Shown here piece by piece: positions 27,205-35,510 of a stretch of 64,000 nucleotides of DNA. The DNA lies in contig CAZUAI010000016.1 in the NCBI GenBank assembly GCA_964617875.1, positions 17,947 through 81,946 of the forward strand, written 5' to 3'. Source of the DNA: CAZMVY01 sp964617875. Its GTDB lineage: Bacteria; Planctomycetota; Phycisphaerae; UBA1845; PWPN01. The position numbers and the translations under genes were made by a program. The notes beneath the pieces are model-generated. The model worked only from the letters and a program-made list of their open reading frames with translations, did no database searches and was not told the DNA's origin. Position 1 is the first letter of the stretch. Each line of letters opens with the position of its first letter.

Positions 27205-29517
27205 TTACCTCCCGGCGGCCTTCAGCCGCTCGCGTGCCTCCGCATGGTTCGGATCAATCCGCAACGCCTCCTGGTAGTGCCGGACGGCCTCGTCTCTCTG
27301 TCCGCGGAAGCCGAGCAGCGTCCCCAGCGTGGTGTGCAGATTCGCATCGTCCGGCCGCCGCCGCACCGCCTCCCGAATCTCTGCGATCGCCTCGTCGGTC
27401 CTGCCCTGCGCCGCCAGCGCAGCGCCGAGGTTGCATCGGGTGTCCGCCGACGATGGGTCGAGCCGCAGTGATTCGCGAAACTCGAGGATCGCCTCGTCCG
27501 TCCGGCGACGGTTCAGCAGCGCGACGCCGAGGTTCGAGCGCACGCCCGGGTCGTTGGGCTGCCGACGCAGGGCCTCGCGGTACTCCAGGATCGCCTCGTC
27601 CATTTTCCCCTGCTGGAGGAGCGCGTTCGCGATCTTCGCGTGCGCGTCGGGCATGTCCGGTCGAAGCCGCAGCGCCTCGCGGAAGTGCGGGATCGCCCGC
27701 TCCGCCTGCCCCTGTTTCGTCAGCGCCACGCCCATGTTGAAGTGCGCCGTCGGCGATTCCGGCCGGAGTTGCAACGCCTCCTCCAGGTGCCGCATCGCCT
27801 CGGCAAACGCGCCGCGGTCGGCCAGGACCTTCCCGAGGTTCCCGTGCGCCTGCGGAAACGCCGGCCTGATGCGAAGGGCCTCGCGGAAGTGCCGCTCGGC
27901 CTCCGCCGGCTTGCCCTGCTGGACGTAGACCGAGCCCAGGTCGTTGTGCGCCTGTGCGTAATCCGGCCGCAGGCGGATCGCCTCCCGATAGCTGGCGACG
28001 GCCTCGGCCACCTTGCCTTGTCCGAACAGCGCGAGGCCGAGTCCGGCATGTGCGGCCGCGGCGCCCGGCGCCCCGCCGACCATCCGCCGGTACAGGCTCT
28101 CGGAGTCACGCCAGAAGGTGTAGCAGTGCCGTGTCACCGCTGCTTCGCCCACGGCCGCGAGCATGACGCCCACGGCCGCCGCAATCGGCAACACCCCCGG
28201 CCGTCCGCCCGTGCCGAACGCCTCGTTCCACGCGCAGGACAAGACCGCCGCGAGGATCAGCAACAGTCCGACCAGCGGGAAGTACACGAACCGGTCCGCG
28301 GCGATCACCGGTGTGAACCCGATGATCCCCATCGCCGGCAGAATCGCGATGAAGAAGAACAGGCTTCCGATCACCGCCACGCGCGTTCGCCGCAGCGACA
28401 GCAGCAGCAGCGGGATCAGCACGCACGTGCCCATCACGCCGGCGAGCACCATGCGATCCGACAGGTCCAGCGGCGACGGAAACGGATAATACCACGTCAG
28501 GTTCGCCGGCCAGAGGATCTTGCCGAGGTAGAAGACGATGTTGTGACAGAGGATCAGCGGGATGCGCCACGGCGAATGCTCGCCGGGCAGATCGACCACC
28601 GCCGTGCGCCCCTGCGAGATGATCGTGATCGCCGCCGAAACAGCTCCGACCGCGAAGAACGGAATCTTCTCGATGACGGCCCGCCGCCCCAGCCGCCGCA
28701 ACGGCCAGGAGTCCAGCAGCAGAAGAAGCACCGGCAGGAGCGTGCTCGTGGGCTTCGACAGCAGCGCCAGGGCATACGCCCCCAGGCAGCCTGCGTACAG
28801 AGGCCATCGCCGCTTCTCGCGCCTCACGTAGCCTGTGTACAGGATCAGGCACACCAGCGCAAAGAACGCATCCAGCAGCGTCTTCCGCTCGGCGACCCAC
28901 GCCACCGGCTCGACGGTCAGCGGATGCAGGCCGAAGAGAAGCCCGGCCGCCGCAGCCGCCAGTGCCGTTCCCTGCAACGCCTTCTCGCGGGTTGTGGCGC
29001 CAGCTTCCCGCCTGCGGCCGGATGCAGGCAGGATGCCTGCACGACAAGGAATCCGCCCGACGCCGGACGGCGTCAGCAGCCGGTACAGGAGCACGATGAC
29101 GAGCGCCGTGTTGGCGACGTGCAGCGCGAGGCTGGTGCGATGAAACGGGCGGAGGCCGTCCGGCCGGCCGCCGGCCGCGCAGTCAAGCATGAGCGAGATC
29201 ATCGTCAGCGGCTGGTAGTAGCCGCCGACGGTCGATGGTTCGAGCACCTCGCCGAAGAACCGACGGGCCGCCGCCCGGCTCGGGTTGCGTACGAGGTAGT
29301 TCTCGAGCAGGTACTGGTGATCATCAAACGAGATCGCCTGCGCCGAGAGCGCCGGCCAATGCGCCGCCGCCACCGCGGCAACCGCGATGGCGACCAGCAT
29401 CGCAAGCACGACCGCCGGCGACCGCCGGGGATCGACCTCGTCTGCATCCGCAGGCGCGGGCCGCGCGGTCCCCGGGGACCGCCCGCCGCCTGCGTTTGCC
29501 TGTCTCTTGCGGTTCAC
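27205..29517 (-). CDS. Membrane protein with TMTC-like region and eight or more C-terminal TPRs
   Basis: This 770-residue protein has an N-terminal anchor and about ten membrane helices to residue 450, then TPR repeats to the end (ALFGQGKVAEAVASYREAIR, then repeats with DEAILEYREALRRQPNDPG-like pattern). The membrane part resembles bacterial TMTC/O-mannosyltransferase-like proteins: SFDDHQYLLENYLVRNPSR and YYQPLTMISLMLDC. The start is a GTG; no better ATG lies nearby. Inside, an insertion of about 25 residues (CRAGILPASGRRREAGATTR) is encoded by a palindromic repeat. It is 21 bases downstream of the sulfatase gene on the same strand. It converges with the similar gene on the plus strand. Confidence 0.82.
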   Translation of the reverse strand: MNRKRQANAGGGRSPGTARPAPADADEVDPRRSPAVVLAMLVAIAVAAVAAAHWPALSAQAISFDDHQYLLENYLVRNPSRAAARRFFGEVLEPSTVGGYYQPLTMISLMLDCAAGGRPDGLRPFHRTSLALHVANTALVIVLLYRLLTPSGVGRIPCRAGILPASGRRREAGATTREKALQGTALAAAAAGLLFGLHPLTVEPVAWVAERKTLLDAFFALVCLILYTGYVRREKRRWPLYAGCLGAYALALLSKPTSTLLPVLLLLLDSWPLRRLGRRAVIEKIPFFAVGAVSAAITIISQGRTAVVDLPGEHSPWRIPLILCHNIVFYLGKILWPANLTWYYPFPSPLDLSDRMVLAGVMGTCVLIPLLLLSLRRTRVAVIGSLFFFIAILPAMGIIGFTPVIAADRFVYFPLVGLLLILAAVLSCAWNEAFGTGGRPGVLPIAAAVGVMLAAVGEAAVTRHCYTFWRDSESLYRRMVGGAPGAAAAHAGLGLALFGQGKVAEAVASYREAIRLRPDYAQAHNDLGSVYVQQGKPAEAERHFREALRIRPAFPQAHGNLGKVLADRGAFAEAMRHLEEALQLRPESPTAHFNMGVALTKQGQAERAIPHFREALRLRPDMPDAHAKIANALLQQGKMDEAILEYREALRRQPNDPGVRSNLGVALLNRRRTDEAILEFRESLRLDPSSADTRCNLGAALAAQGRTDEAIAEIREAVRRRPDDANLHTTLGTLLGFRGQRDEAVRHYQEALRIDPNHAEARERLKAAGR
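28991..29049. repeat. Composite palindromic repeat inserted in frame into a coding sequence
   Basis: This copy (core GCAGGCA-GGA-TGCCTGC at 29024-29040, then ACGACAAGG) matches the copy at 9221-9249 at 26 of 29 bases. It is preceded by a second half-element (GCTTCCCGCCTGCGGCC). Both lie within the TMTC-like gene and are translated, without stop or frameshift, into a Gly/Arg/Ala-rich loop between membrane helices. Confidence 0.82.
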
Positions 29518-29538
29518 AAACGCAGTGTAGTCTGTCCG

Positions 29539-31074
29539 TCATTGGTTGTCAGGATGTGCCGGTTCCCGCGACGGAACGCCCTGTCGATCCCGGTCGGTCT
29601 TCAACCGCAGTGCCTGCGGCAGCCCCGTTTCCTTCGCGACCCGCTGGAACTCCGCCTTCATCCTGTCGAGGGCGCCCCGGGCTGCCGGGTCCGCCGCCAG
29701 GTTCTTCATTTCGTGCGGGTCGTTGCGGAGGTCGTACAGCTCGTCGATGTCCTCGATCTCCGGGTAGCGGACGTACTTCCAGTCGGTCGTTCGCACGCCG
29801 ACCATCGTCGGGATGCCCGGCAGCCACTTCTCCCTGTAGTACTCGTACAGAAACGACGTTCGCCACGGCACGTTCTCGCCGGCAAGGATCGGCTTGAGTG
29901 AGCGGCCCTGCATGGTCGCCGGCGGCGCGACGCCGGCCAGGTCAAGCAGCGTCGGGGCGAAGTCGATGTTCAGGACCATCTGGTCCCGCGTGCTGCCGGG
30001 CTTCGCCACGCCGGGGCCGCACATCACGAACGGGATGCGGATTGATTCCTCGTAGGCCAGCCGCTTGTCGCCACGCCGGTGCTCGCCCATGAAGAAGCCG
30101 TTGTCGCCTGCGAACAGGATCACGGTGTTGTCGAGCCGGCCGGCCTCCTTCAACGCCGCCATCACGCGACCGACGCCGTCATCCACGGCGGCGAGGGCTT
30201 CGAAATAGCTGATGTTCGCCGGCGGATGGGGGTTCCACGGGGCCCGTGGCACGGACCGGGCGGCCGGTCGCGACGCGGCCTCCTTCCGCCGCGCGGGCCG
30301 GCTGGCCCGGGCCTTGCCGCCGCCGGCCGCCAGGTCGCGCTGCCATTGCGGCTTGCTCTCGAACGTATCGTCGAAGCTCTCGGGCATGGCCATCCTTGCG
30401 TTGGCGTAGAGGCCCTTGTGCCGCTCCGCCGGCGTGAACGGCCCGTGTACCGCCTTGTGCCAGACGCACAGCGCGAAGGGCTTCTCGCGATTCTTCCGGA
30501 TGAACTCGACGGCCCGGTCCGTCAGGATGTCCGTCATGTAGCCCTGGGCCTTGAACGCACGGCCGTTCTCGTTGACCTGAGGGTCGATGTACTCGCCCTG
30601 GCCGCGGAAGCTGAACCAGTAGTCGAAGCCCGGGCGCGGGTCCGATCGCGGCGCCTGGTGCCACTTGCCGACGAAGCCGGTCTCGTAGCCGGCCTTCTGG
30701 AGCAGTTGGGCGAACGTGGGGGTGTCGGGGCCGACCTCCTGGCCCTCGTTGGTCGTGACGCCGTGGGAGTGGGCGTACATGCCGGTGAGGAAGCACGCCC
30801 GCGACGGGGCGCAAAGAGAGATGGTGACGAAGGCGTTGGCGAACCGCACGCCGCCGGTCGCGATTCGATCGATATTGGGCGTCTTGACGAACGGGTGCCC
30901 CGCGCAGCTCATCGCGTCGTGGCGGAGGTCATCGACGAGGAAGAAGACGAAGTTCGGCCGCCCGACCGGGGCCGCATTCGCCGCTCGGACCGGGGCGGAA
31001 AGGAAACCGAGGCTCAAACCCGCAACGGCCGCCGCCGGCAGGGGCAGGCAAGCCCAACGACCGGGATGACGCAT
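29539..31074 (-). CDS. Secreted sulfatase (formylglycine-dependent)
   Basis: This 511-residue type I sulfatase hydrolyses sulfate esters, probably on polysaccharides. After a signal peptide (LPAAAVAGLSLGFLSAPVRAA) it begins RPNFVFFLVDDLRHDAMSC, the metal-binding Asp pair. The activation motif CAPSRACFLTG has C88, which a formylglycine-generating enzyme would oxidise. Further active-site pieces are FVGKWHQAP (Lys/His), CVWHKAVHGPF, and LFAGDNGFFMGEHR with the Asp-Asn pair. Sequence near the end (WKYVRYPEIEDIDELYDLRNDPHEMKNLA) is typical for iduronate-2-sulfatase-like enzymes. The frame extends 102 codons upstream, but ATG 31074 with GTGGAGAAC before it gives the signal peptide. It is followed by the TPR membrane gene and is divergent from another sulfatase. 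Confidence 0.95.
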   Translation of the reverse strand: MRHPGRWACLPLPAAAVAGLSLGFLSAPVRAANAAPVGRPNFVFFLVDDLRHDAMSCAGHPFVKTPNIDRIATGGVRFANAFVTISLCAPSRACFLTGMYAHSHGVTTNEGQEVGPDTPTFAQLLQKAGYETGFVGKWHQAPRSDPRPGFDYWFSFRGQGEYIDPQVNENGRAFKAQGYMTDILTDRAVEFIRKNREKPFALCVWHKAVHGPFTPAERHKGLYANARMAMPESFDDTFESKPQWQRDLAAGGGKARASRPARRKEAASRPAARSVPRAPWNPHPPANISYFEALAAVDDGVGRVMAALKEAGRLDNTVILFAGDNGFFMGEHRRGDKRLAYEESIRIPFVMCGPGVAKPGSTRDQMVLNIDFAPTLLDLAGVAPPATMQGRSLKPILAGENVPWRTSFLYEYYREKWLPGIPTMVGVRTTDWKYVRYPEIEDIDELYDLRNDPHEMKNLAADPAARGALDRMKAEFQRVAKETGLPQALRLKTDRDRQGVPSREPAHPDNQ

Positions 31075-31391
31075 GGCATGTTCTCCACGAGGTTCCGCCG
31101 CCCGGAACGCCTCGGGCGGCACGATGGCCATCATAACCCCGGCATTGCACGCCGCAACGTTCCCGCGGCGGACAGGGCATTCCCGGCACGCAGCGCATGT
31201 CGCGTCGTCTCGGCACCGCCGCGTTCCGGCACGGTAATCCTCGCTGTGGGGTGCGGCCTCACCAGGGGCCGCACTCCTCTCGTCGCCCCCGAGCCTCGGC
31301 GCGAGTCCCGCCTCACACGGCCTGCAACTCGAACGACCCCGGTGAGTTGTGGTATCCTGATGAGCGTGACTGACCCGCAAGGAGACCAGAC
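31075..31391. other. Divergent intergenic region between two sulfatase genes
   Basis: This 317-base region should contain the promoters of both sulfatases. A strong AAGGAGA site precedes the rightward gene. TATCCT near 31351 is a possible -10 for it, but I see no good -35. No inverted repeat stood out. Frames crossing the region are shadows. Confidence 0.45.
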
Positions 31392-33167
31392 ATGAAGATG
31401 AGAATGGCCGTCGTTGTTGTCGTCGTCCTGGCCGTCGTTTCGTGGCTCCGTGCCGAGGACGCCAGGCCCGCCGTCCGGCGGCCCAACGTGATCCTGATCG
31501 TGACCGACGACCAGGGCTGCGGGGATTTCAGCGTCGCGGGCAACCCGGTGCTGAAGACGCCGAACCTCGACTCGCTGGCGACCGGCGGGATGTGGATGAC
31601 GCGGTTCTACGTCAGCCCCGTCTGTACGCCGACGCGGGCGTGCCTGATGACGGGACGCTACAACTACCGCACCCGCGCGATCGACACGTACGTCGGCCGG
31701 GCGATGATGGAGCCGGCGGAGGTCACCGTTGCCGAGGTGCTTCGCAAGGCCGGGTATGCCACGGGCATCTTTGGCAAGTGGCATCTTGGCGACAACTATC
31801 CGATGCGCGCGATGGACAAGGGCTTCGACGAGTCGCTCGTCCTGCGGGGCGGCGGGATCGGGCAACCATCCGATCCGCCGGGCGGCGAAGGCAAGTACAC
31901 GGACCCGATCCTCTTCCACAACGGACGGCCGGTCCAGACGAAGGGCTATTGCACGGACGTCCAGTTCGGCGCCGCGATGGACTGGATCGAGAAGGACGTG
32001 CGGGGGGGCAAGCCCTTCTTCGCCTACATCGCCACCAACGCCCCGCACGACCCGCTCCACGACGTCCCGAAGGCGTCGTACGAGAAATGCAGGTCGCTCG
32101 ACCTGGCCGGCGTGTTTGTGGGTCCGGCCGACTCGGGGCGACGGGCGGGCGACGTCGATGCGGTGGCCCGGATCTTTGCGATGATCGACAACATCGACGA
32201 AAACGTCGGCCGCCTGATGCGGAAGCTCCGCGAACTCAAGGTGCTGGACGACACGCTGATCCTCTTCCTCAACGACAACGGGCCGGCCACGGCGCGTTAC
32301 GTCGGCCCGATCCGGGGGACCAAGGGCCAGGTGCACGAGGGCGGGATCCGCGCGGCGTTCTTCGCGCACTGGCCGGCGGCGATCCGCGCGGGGCGGACGT
32401 GCGAAACCCCCGCCGCCCACATCGACGTCATGCCGACGATCCTGGATGCGTGCGGTGTCCGGCCGCCGGAGGGCGTGAAGCTCGACGGCCGAAGTATCCT
32501 GCCGCTGCTGACCGGCTCGCCGACGGGCTGGCCCGAGCGCGAGTTCTTCATTCAATCGCACCGTGGCGACCGGCCGATCCGCTATCACCACTTCGCCGTC
32601 GTGACGTCCCGGTGGAAGCTCCTGAACGCTTCCGGGTTTGCGCGTGAGGAGTACGACGGCCCGCCGCAGTTCGAGCTGTACGACCTCGCGCACGATCCGG
32701 GCGAACGCAACAACCTGGCCGCGCAGCACCCCGAAACCGTCGATCGCCTCAAACAGGCGTACGATCGCTGGTTTGACGACGTCGGTTCCACGCGGCCCGA
32801 CAACTACGCGCCGCCGCGGATCCACGTCGGGACGCCGCACGAGAACCCCGTCGTGCTGACGCGCCAGGACTGGCGGCGTCCCCCCGGTGACCGGCACGGC
32901 TACGGCACGAACGGCGTATGGCTCCTGCACATCGCCCGCGCGGGGGCGTACCAGGTGCGGCTGCGCTTCCCGGCGTCCGAGGCGGCCGGGAAGGCCACAC
33001 TGCAGTTCGGCGGCCAGACTCGAACCGCGCCGTTCGACAAGGGCGACACGCAATGCATGTTTGCCCTGACCCTTGCGGCCGGCGACGCCGACCTTCGAGC
33101 CACGCTCGCGGCGAACAACAAGGAAACCGGGCCGTGGCAGGTGGATGTCATCGGTCCCGGCGAATAA
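31392..33167 (+). CDS. Secreted arylsulfatase with C-terminal beta-sandwich
   Basis: This 591-residue sulfatase has a signal peptide (MAVVVVVVLAVVSWLRAED). RPNVILIVTDDQGCGDF provides the metal-binding Asp pair. The formylglycine motif is CTPTRACLMTG with C78. GIFGKWHLGDN, NAPHDPLHDVP and LILFLNDNGPA supply further active-site residues. After the usual domain ends (FELYDLAHDPGERNNLAAQ) about 110 extra residues (WRRPPGDRHGYGTNGVWLLH onward) look like an accessory beta-sandwich that may bind carbohydrate; similar tails are known on planctomycete arylsulfatases. It is divergent from the other sulfatase. No formylglycine-generating enzyme lies in the window. Confidence 0.95.
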   Translation: MKMRMAVVVVVVLAVVSWLRAEDARPAVRRPNVILIVTDDQGCGDFSVAGNPVLKTPNLDSLATGGMWMTRFYVSPVCTPTRACLMTGRYNYRTRAIDTYVGRAMMEPAEVTVAEVLRKAGYATGIFGKWHLGDNYPMRAMDKGFDESLVLRGGGIGQPSDPPGGEGKYTDPILFHNGRPVQTKGYCTDVQFGAAMDWIEKDVRGGKPFFAYIATNAPHDPLHDVPKASYEKCRSLDLAGVFVGPADSGRRAGDVDAVARIFAMIDNIDENVGRLMRKLRELKVLDDTLILFLNDNGPATARYVGPIRGTKGQVHEGGIRAAFFAHWPAAIRAGRTCETPAAHIDVMPTILDACGVRPPEGVKLDGRSILPLLTGSPTGWPEREFFIQSHRGDRPIRYHHFAVVTSRWKLLNASGFAREEYDGPPQFELYDLAHDPGERNNLAAQHPETVDRLKQAYDRWFDDVGSTRPDNYAPPRIHVGTPHENPVVLTRQDWRRPPGDRHGYGTNGVWLLHIARAGAYQVRLRFPASEAAGKATLQFGGQTRTAPFDKGDTQCMFALTLAAGDADLRATLAANNKETGPWQVDVIGPGE

Positions 33168-33242
33168 CCTCCGTCGTTGCGTGCCGCCGCGATGGCGGAG
33201 TGCAGGCGCGGACGACGGCTGGATGCCGCGGGTTCGTGCGCA

Positions 33243-34730
33243 TCAGGGATCGGCGGCGACGGCGGGGAGCCGCGTGTGCAGGAGGCGCTTCGCGATCTTG
33301 CCGGTCGGGCCGCGCGGCAGGTCTTTGTCGATGAAGATGTGCCGGGGCACCTTGTAGCCCGCCAGGTGGCGCCGGCAGTGCTCGCGCAGTTCGAGAGGTG
33401 TGACGCCCTGGTCTTCCCGGGGTACGACGAAACCGACGACGACCTCGCCGCGGCTGGCGTCGGGGATGCCGATCACGGCCGATTCGGCGACGACCGGGTG
33501 CTGGTCCAGCACCGTCTCGATTTCGCGGGGGAAGACGTTCTCCCCGCCGACGATGATCATTTCCTTCTTCCGTCCCGTGATCCGGATGTAGCCGTCGGCA
33601 TCGACCATGCCGAGATCGCCGGTGCGGAGCCAGCCGTCCGGGCTGAGGGCGGCGGCTGTGTCTTCGGGCTTGTTGTAGTACGCCTTCATCACGCAGTGAC
33701 CGCGCACGCAGATTTCGCCCTGCGTCCCGGCCGGGACCGCGCGGCCAAGGTCGTCCATCGCGACGACCTCGACCCCCGCAATGGGCCGGCCAACGGTTCC
33801 GGGCCGATGGGCTCCGGGGATGTTCACGGCGACCACGGGAGAGGTCTCGGTCAGACCGTAGCCCTCGAGGATCGTGAGTCTCAGCCGTTGCCTGCACTCT
33901 TCGAACACGGCCTGCGGCAGCGGCTCGCCGCCGCTGACGGCGATCCGCACTCTCCGGAAGGCGTCGGCCGTGGCGCTCTTCGTCCGCGCCAGCGTTCCGA
34001 ACATGCTTGCGATCGCCAGGAGGACCGAGATGTCCTGTTCGACGATCGCGCGAAGCACGTCTCCCGGCTGAAAGCGGGGCTGGTAGAAGACGGTGGCGCC
34101 GAGCAGCGTCGGCACAAGCAGCGCCGTCGTCAGCCCGAAGCTGTGGAACATCGGCAGGATGCCGAGGAAGCGATCATCGGTGCGCATGCCCACGTGGCTT
34201 GCGCAGCCGAAGGCGTTTGCGTGCAGGTTGTTCTGGGTGAGGCACACGCCCCGGGGCACGCCCGTCGTGCCGGACGTGTAGAGGATCACCGCGACATCGT
34301 CGGGGCCGGCGGGGGGAACGCCCGGGAAGGACGCTGCGCCCGCCCGCAGGGCCTGCCCCAGCCCGGCCTTCTCGAGGAAGACCGGCCGTACGGGCAATGG
34401 ACGCACGACGCCCTCGAGCGGCTCGCAGGTGAGAACCACGTCGAGCCCCGCGTCCGCCACGATGGCCCGCAGCTCGTCGGTCTGCAGAACGGGGTTCAGC
34501 GGGACGACCACCTTTCCCGCCCAGAGCCCGCCGTAGAGACTGACTGCGAATCCCACGGAAGACGGCAGCATGACGCCGACGTTCGGACGTTGCGTCTCGG
34601 CATCGATGAGCCGTGCCATTCCCGCGGACAGGGCGGCGAGTTGCCCGTAGGTCACTTCGGTCTGCGGGTCTTTGGCGGCGAGTTTGTCGGCATGGCGGCC
34701 GGCCGTATCGAGAAAGGCGGCGATGAGCAT
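33243..34730 (-). CDS. AMP-forming acyl-CoA synthetase/ligase
   Basis: This 495-residue cytoplasmic enzyme belongs to the ANL superfamily and activates a carboxylic acid as an acyl-adenylate. The P-loop-like motif YTSGTTGVPRG is at about residues 152-162. Further motifs are LPMFHSFGLT, EGYGLTETSP, GWLRTGDLG, the hinge ITGRKKEMIIVGGENVFP, and the C-terminal catalytic Lys in PTGKIAKRLL. The GRKKEMII and ENVFPREIE motifs are closest to medium- or long-chain fatty acyl-CoA ligases. GGAG precedes the ATG. The gene follows a two-component system on the same strand after 147 bases. The acyl substrate is not known. Confidence 0.93.
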   Translation of the reverse strand: MLIAAFLDTAGRHADKLAAKDPQTEVTYGQLAALSAGMARLIDAETQRPNVGVMLPSSVGFAVSLYGGLWAGKVVVPLNPVLQTDELRAIVADAGLDVVLTCEPLEGVVRPLPVRPVFLEKAGLGQALRAGAASFPGVPPAGPDDVAVILYTSGTTGVPRGVCLTQNNLHANAFGCASHVGMRTDDRFLGILPMFHSFGLTTALLVPTLLGATVFYQPRFQPGDVLRAIVEQDISVLLAIASMFGTLARTKSATADAFRRVRIAVSGGEPLPQAVFEECRQRLRLTILEGYGLTETSPVVAVNIPGAHRPGTVGRPIAGVEVVAMDDLGRAVPAGTQGEICVRGHCVMKAYYNKPEDTAAALSPDGWLRTGDLGMVDADGYIRITGRKKEMIIVGGENVFPREIETVLDQHPVVAESAVIGIPDASRGEVVVGFVVPREDQGVTPLELREHCRRHLAGYKVPRHIFIDKDLPRGPTGKIAKRLLHTRLPAVAADP

Positions 34731-34877
34731 GGCGGTCTCCGTCTGATGCGCAACAAGACTCCGAATGACGCCCCCGGTCCCTGCGGACGTCGTAGTCTCG
34801 CCGAGACCGGCCGATTTGGCAACGGCCGGCCCGGGGCCCGCGGTACGTCTTCGGCGACGGAAGCCTCCCGATGACGC

Positions 34878-35507
34878 TCAGCCGGGCCTGGGGAACCCGC
34901 CCGATCGCTCGAGTTCCGCCACGATCCGGACGAGGTCGGCCACGGACGAAACGCCCATCTTCTCCATCACTCGGGCCCGGTGGACCTTGATCGTCTTCTC
35001 GGTCGTCCCGAGCCTCTGGCCGATCTGCTTGTTCAGCAGGCCCGCCGCCACGCCGTCCATGACCTGGCGTTCGCGGGGTGTGAGCGACGCCACCCGGCGT
35101 TGGAGTTCCTCGATGGTTCTCCGGGTCCGCCGTGCATCCGCATGCCGGCTCAGCGCCTTTTCGATCGCCGCCAGAAGGTCGTGGTCCTTGAACGGCTTTG
35201 GCAGGAACTCGACGGCGCCGGCCTGCACGGCACGAACCGCCATCCGGATGTCGCCGTGGCCGGTGATGAAGATGATCGGCAGGTCGGGAGTCCTCTGCGC
35301 CAACCTCTGTTGCAGGTCCAGCCCGCTCATCCCGGACATCCGCACGTCCAGAATCAGGCAGCAGGGCTCGTCGGGAATCGGCGCCTTGAGGAACTCCTCT
35401 GCCGACGCGAAGGCCACGGCACGGAACCGGGCGGATTTCAGCAGGCGCGTGAGGGCCGTTCTCATCGAGGCGTCATCGTCAACAACGAAGACGGTTGCGG
35501 ATTCCAT
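34878..35507 (-). CDS. FixJ-type response regulator (receiver plus LuxR HTH)
   Basis: This 209-residue regulator has a receiver domain with the acidic pair in VVDDDASMRTAL, phosphoacceptor D54 in LILDVRMSGMSG, T82-region (IFITGHGD) and the lysine in EFLPKPFKD. A LuxR/FixJ-type helix-turn-helix follows: SLTPRERQVMDGVAAGLLNK and TEKTIKVHRARVMEKM. The phrase ITGHGDIRMAVRAVQAGAVE is very characteristic of FixJ/TodT-type proteins. The upstream kinase gene ends three bases before its ATG, so they form an operon. Targets are unknown; the nearest divergent candidate is the PEP-CTERM gene at 37606. Confidence 0.95.
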   Translation of the reverse strand: MESATVFVVDDDASMRTALTRLLKSARFRAVAFASAEEFLKAPIPDEPCCLILDVRMSGMSGLDLQQRLAQRTPDLPIIFITGHGDIRMAVRAVQAGAVEFLPKPFKDHDLLAAIEKALSRHADARRTRRTIEELQRRVASLTPRERQVMDGVAAGLLNKQIGQRLGTTEKTIKVHRARVMEKMGVSSVADLVRIVAELERSGGFPRPG

Positions 35508-35510
35508 GAA

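Noticed and set aside
27640..29901. Plus-strand open frame of 753 codons
   Set aside because: It is the antisense shadow of the TPR membrane protein and the end of the sulfatase gene.
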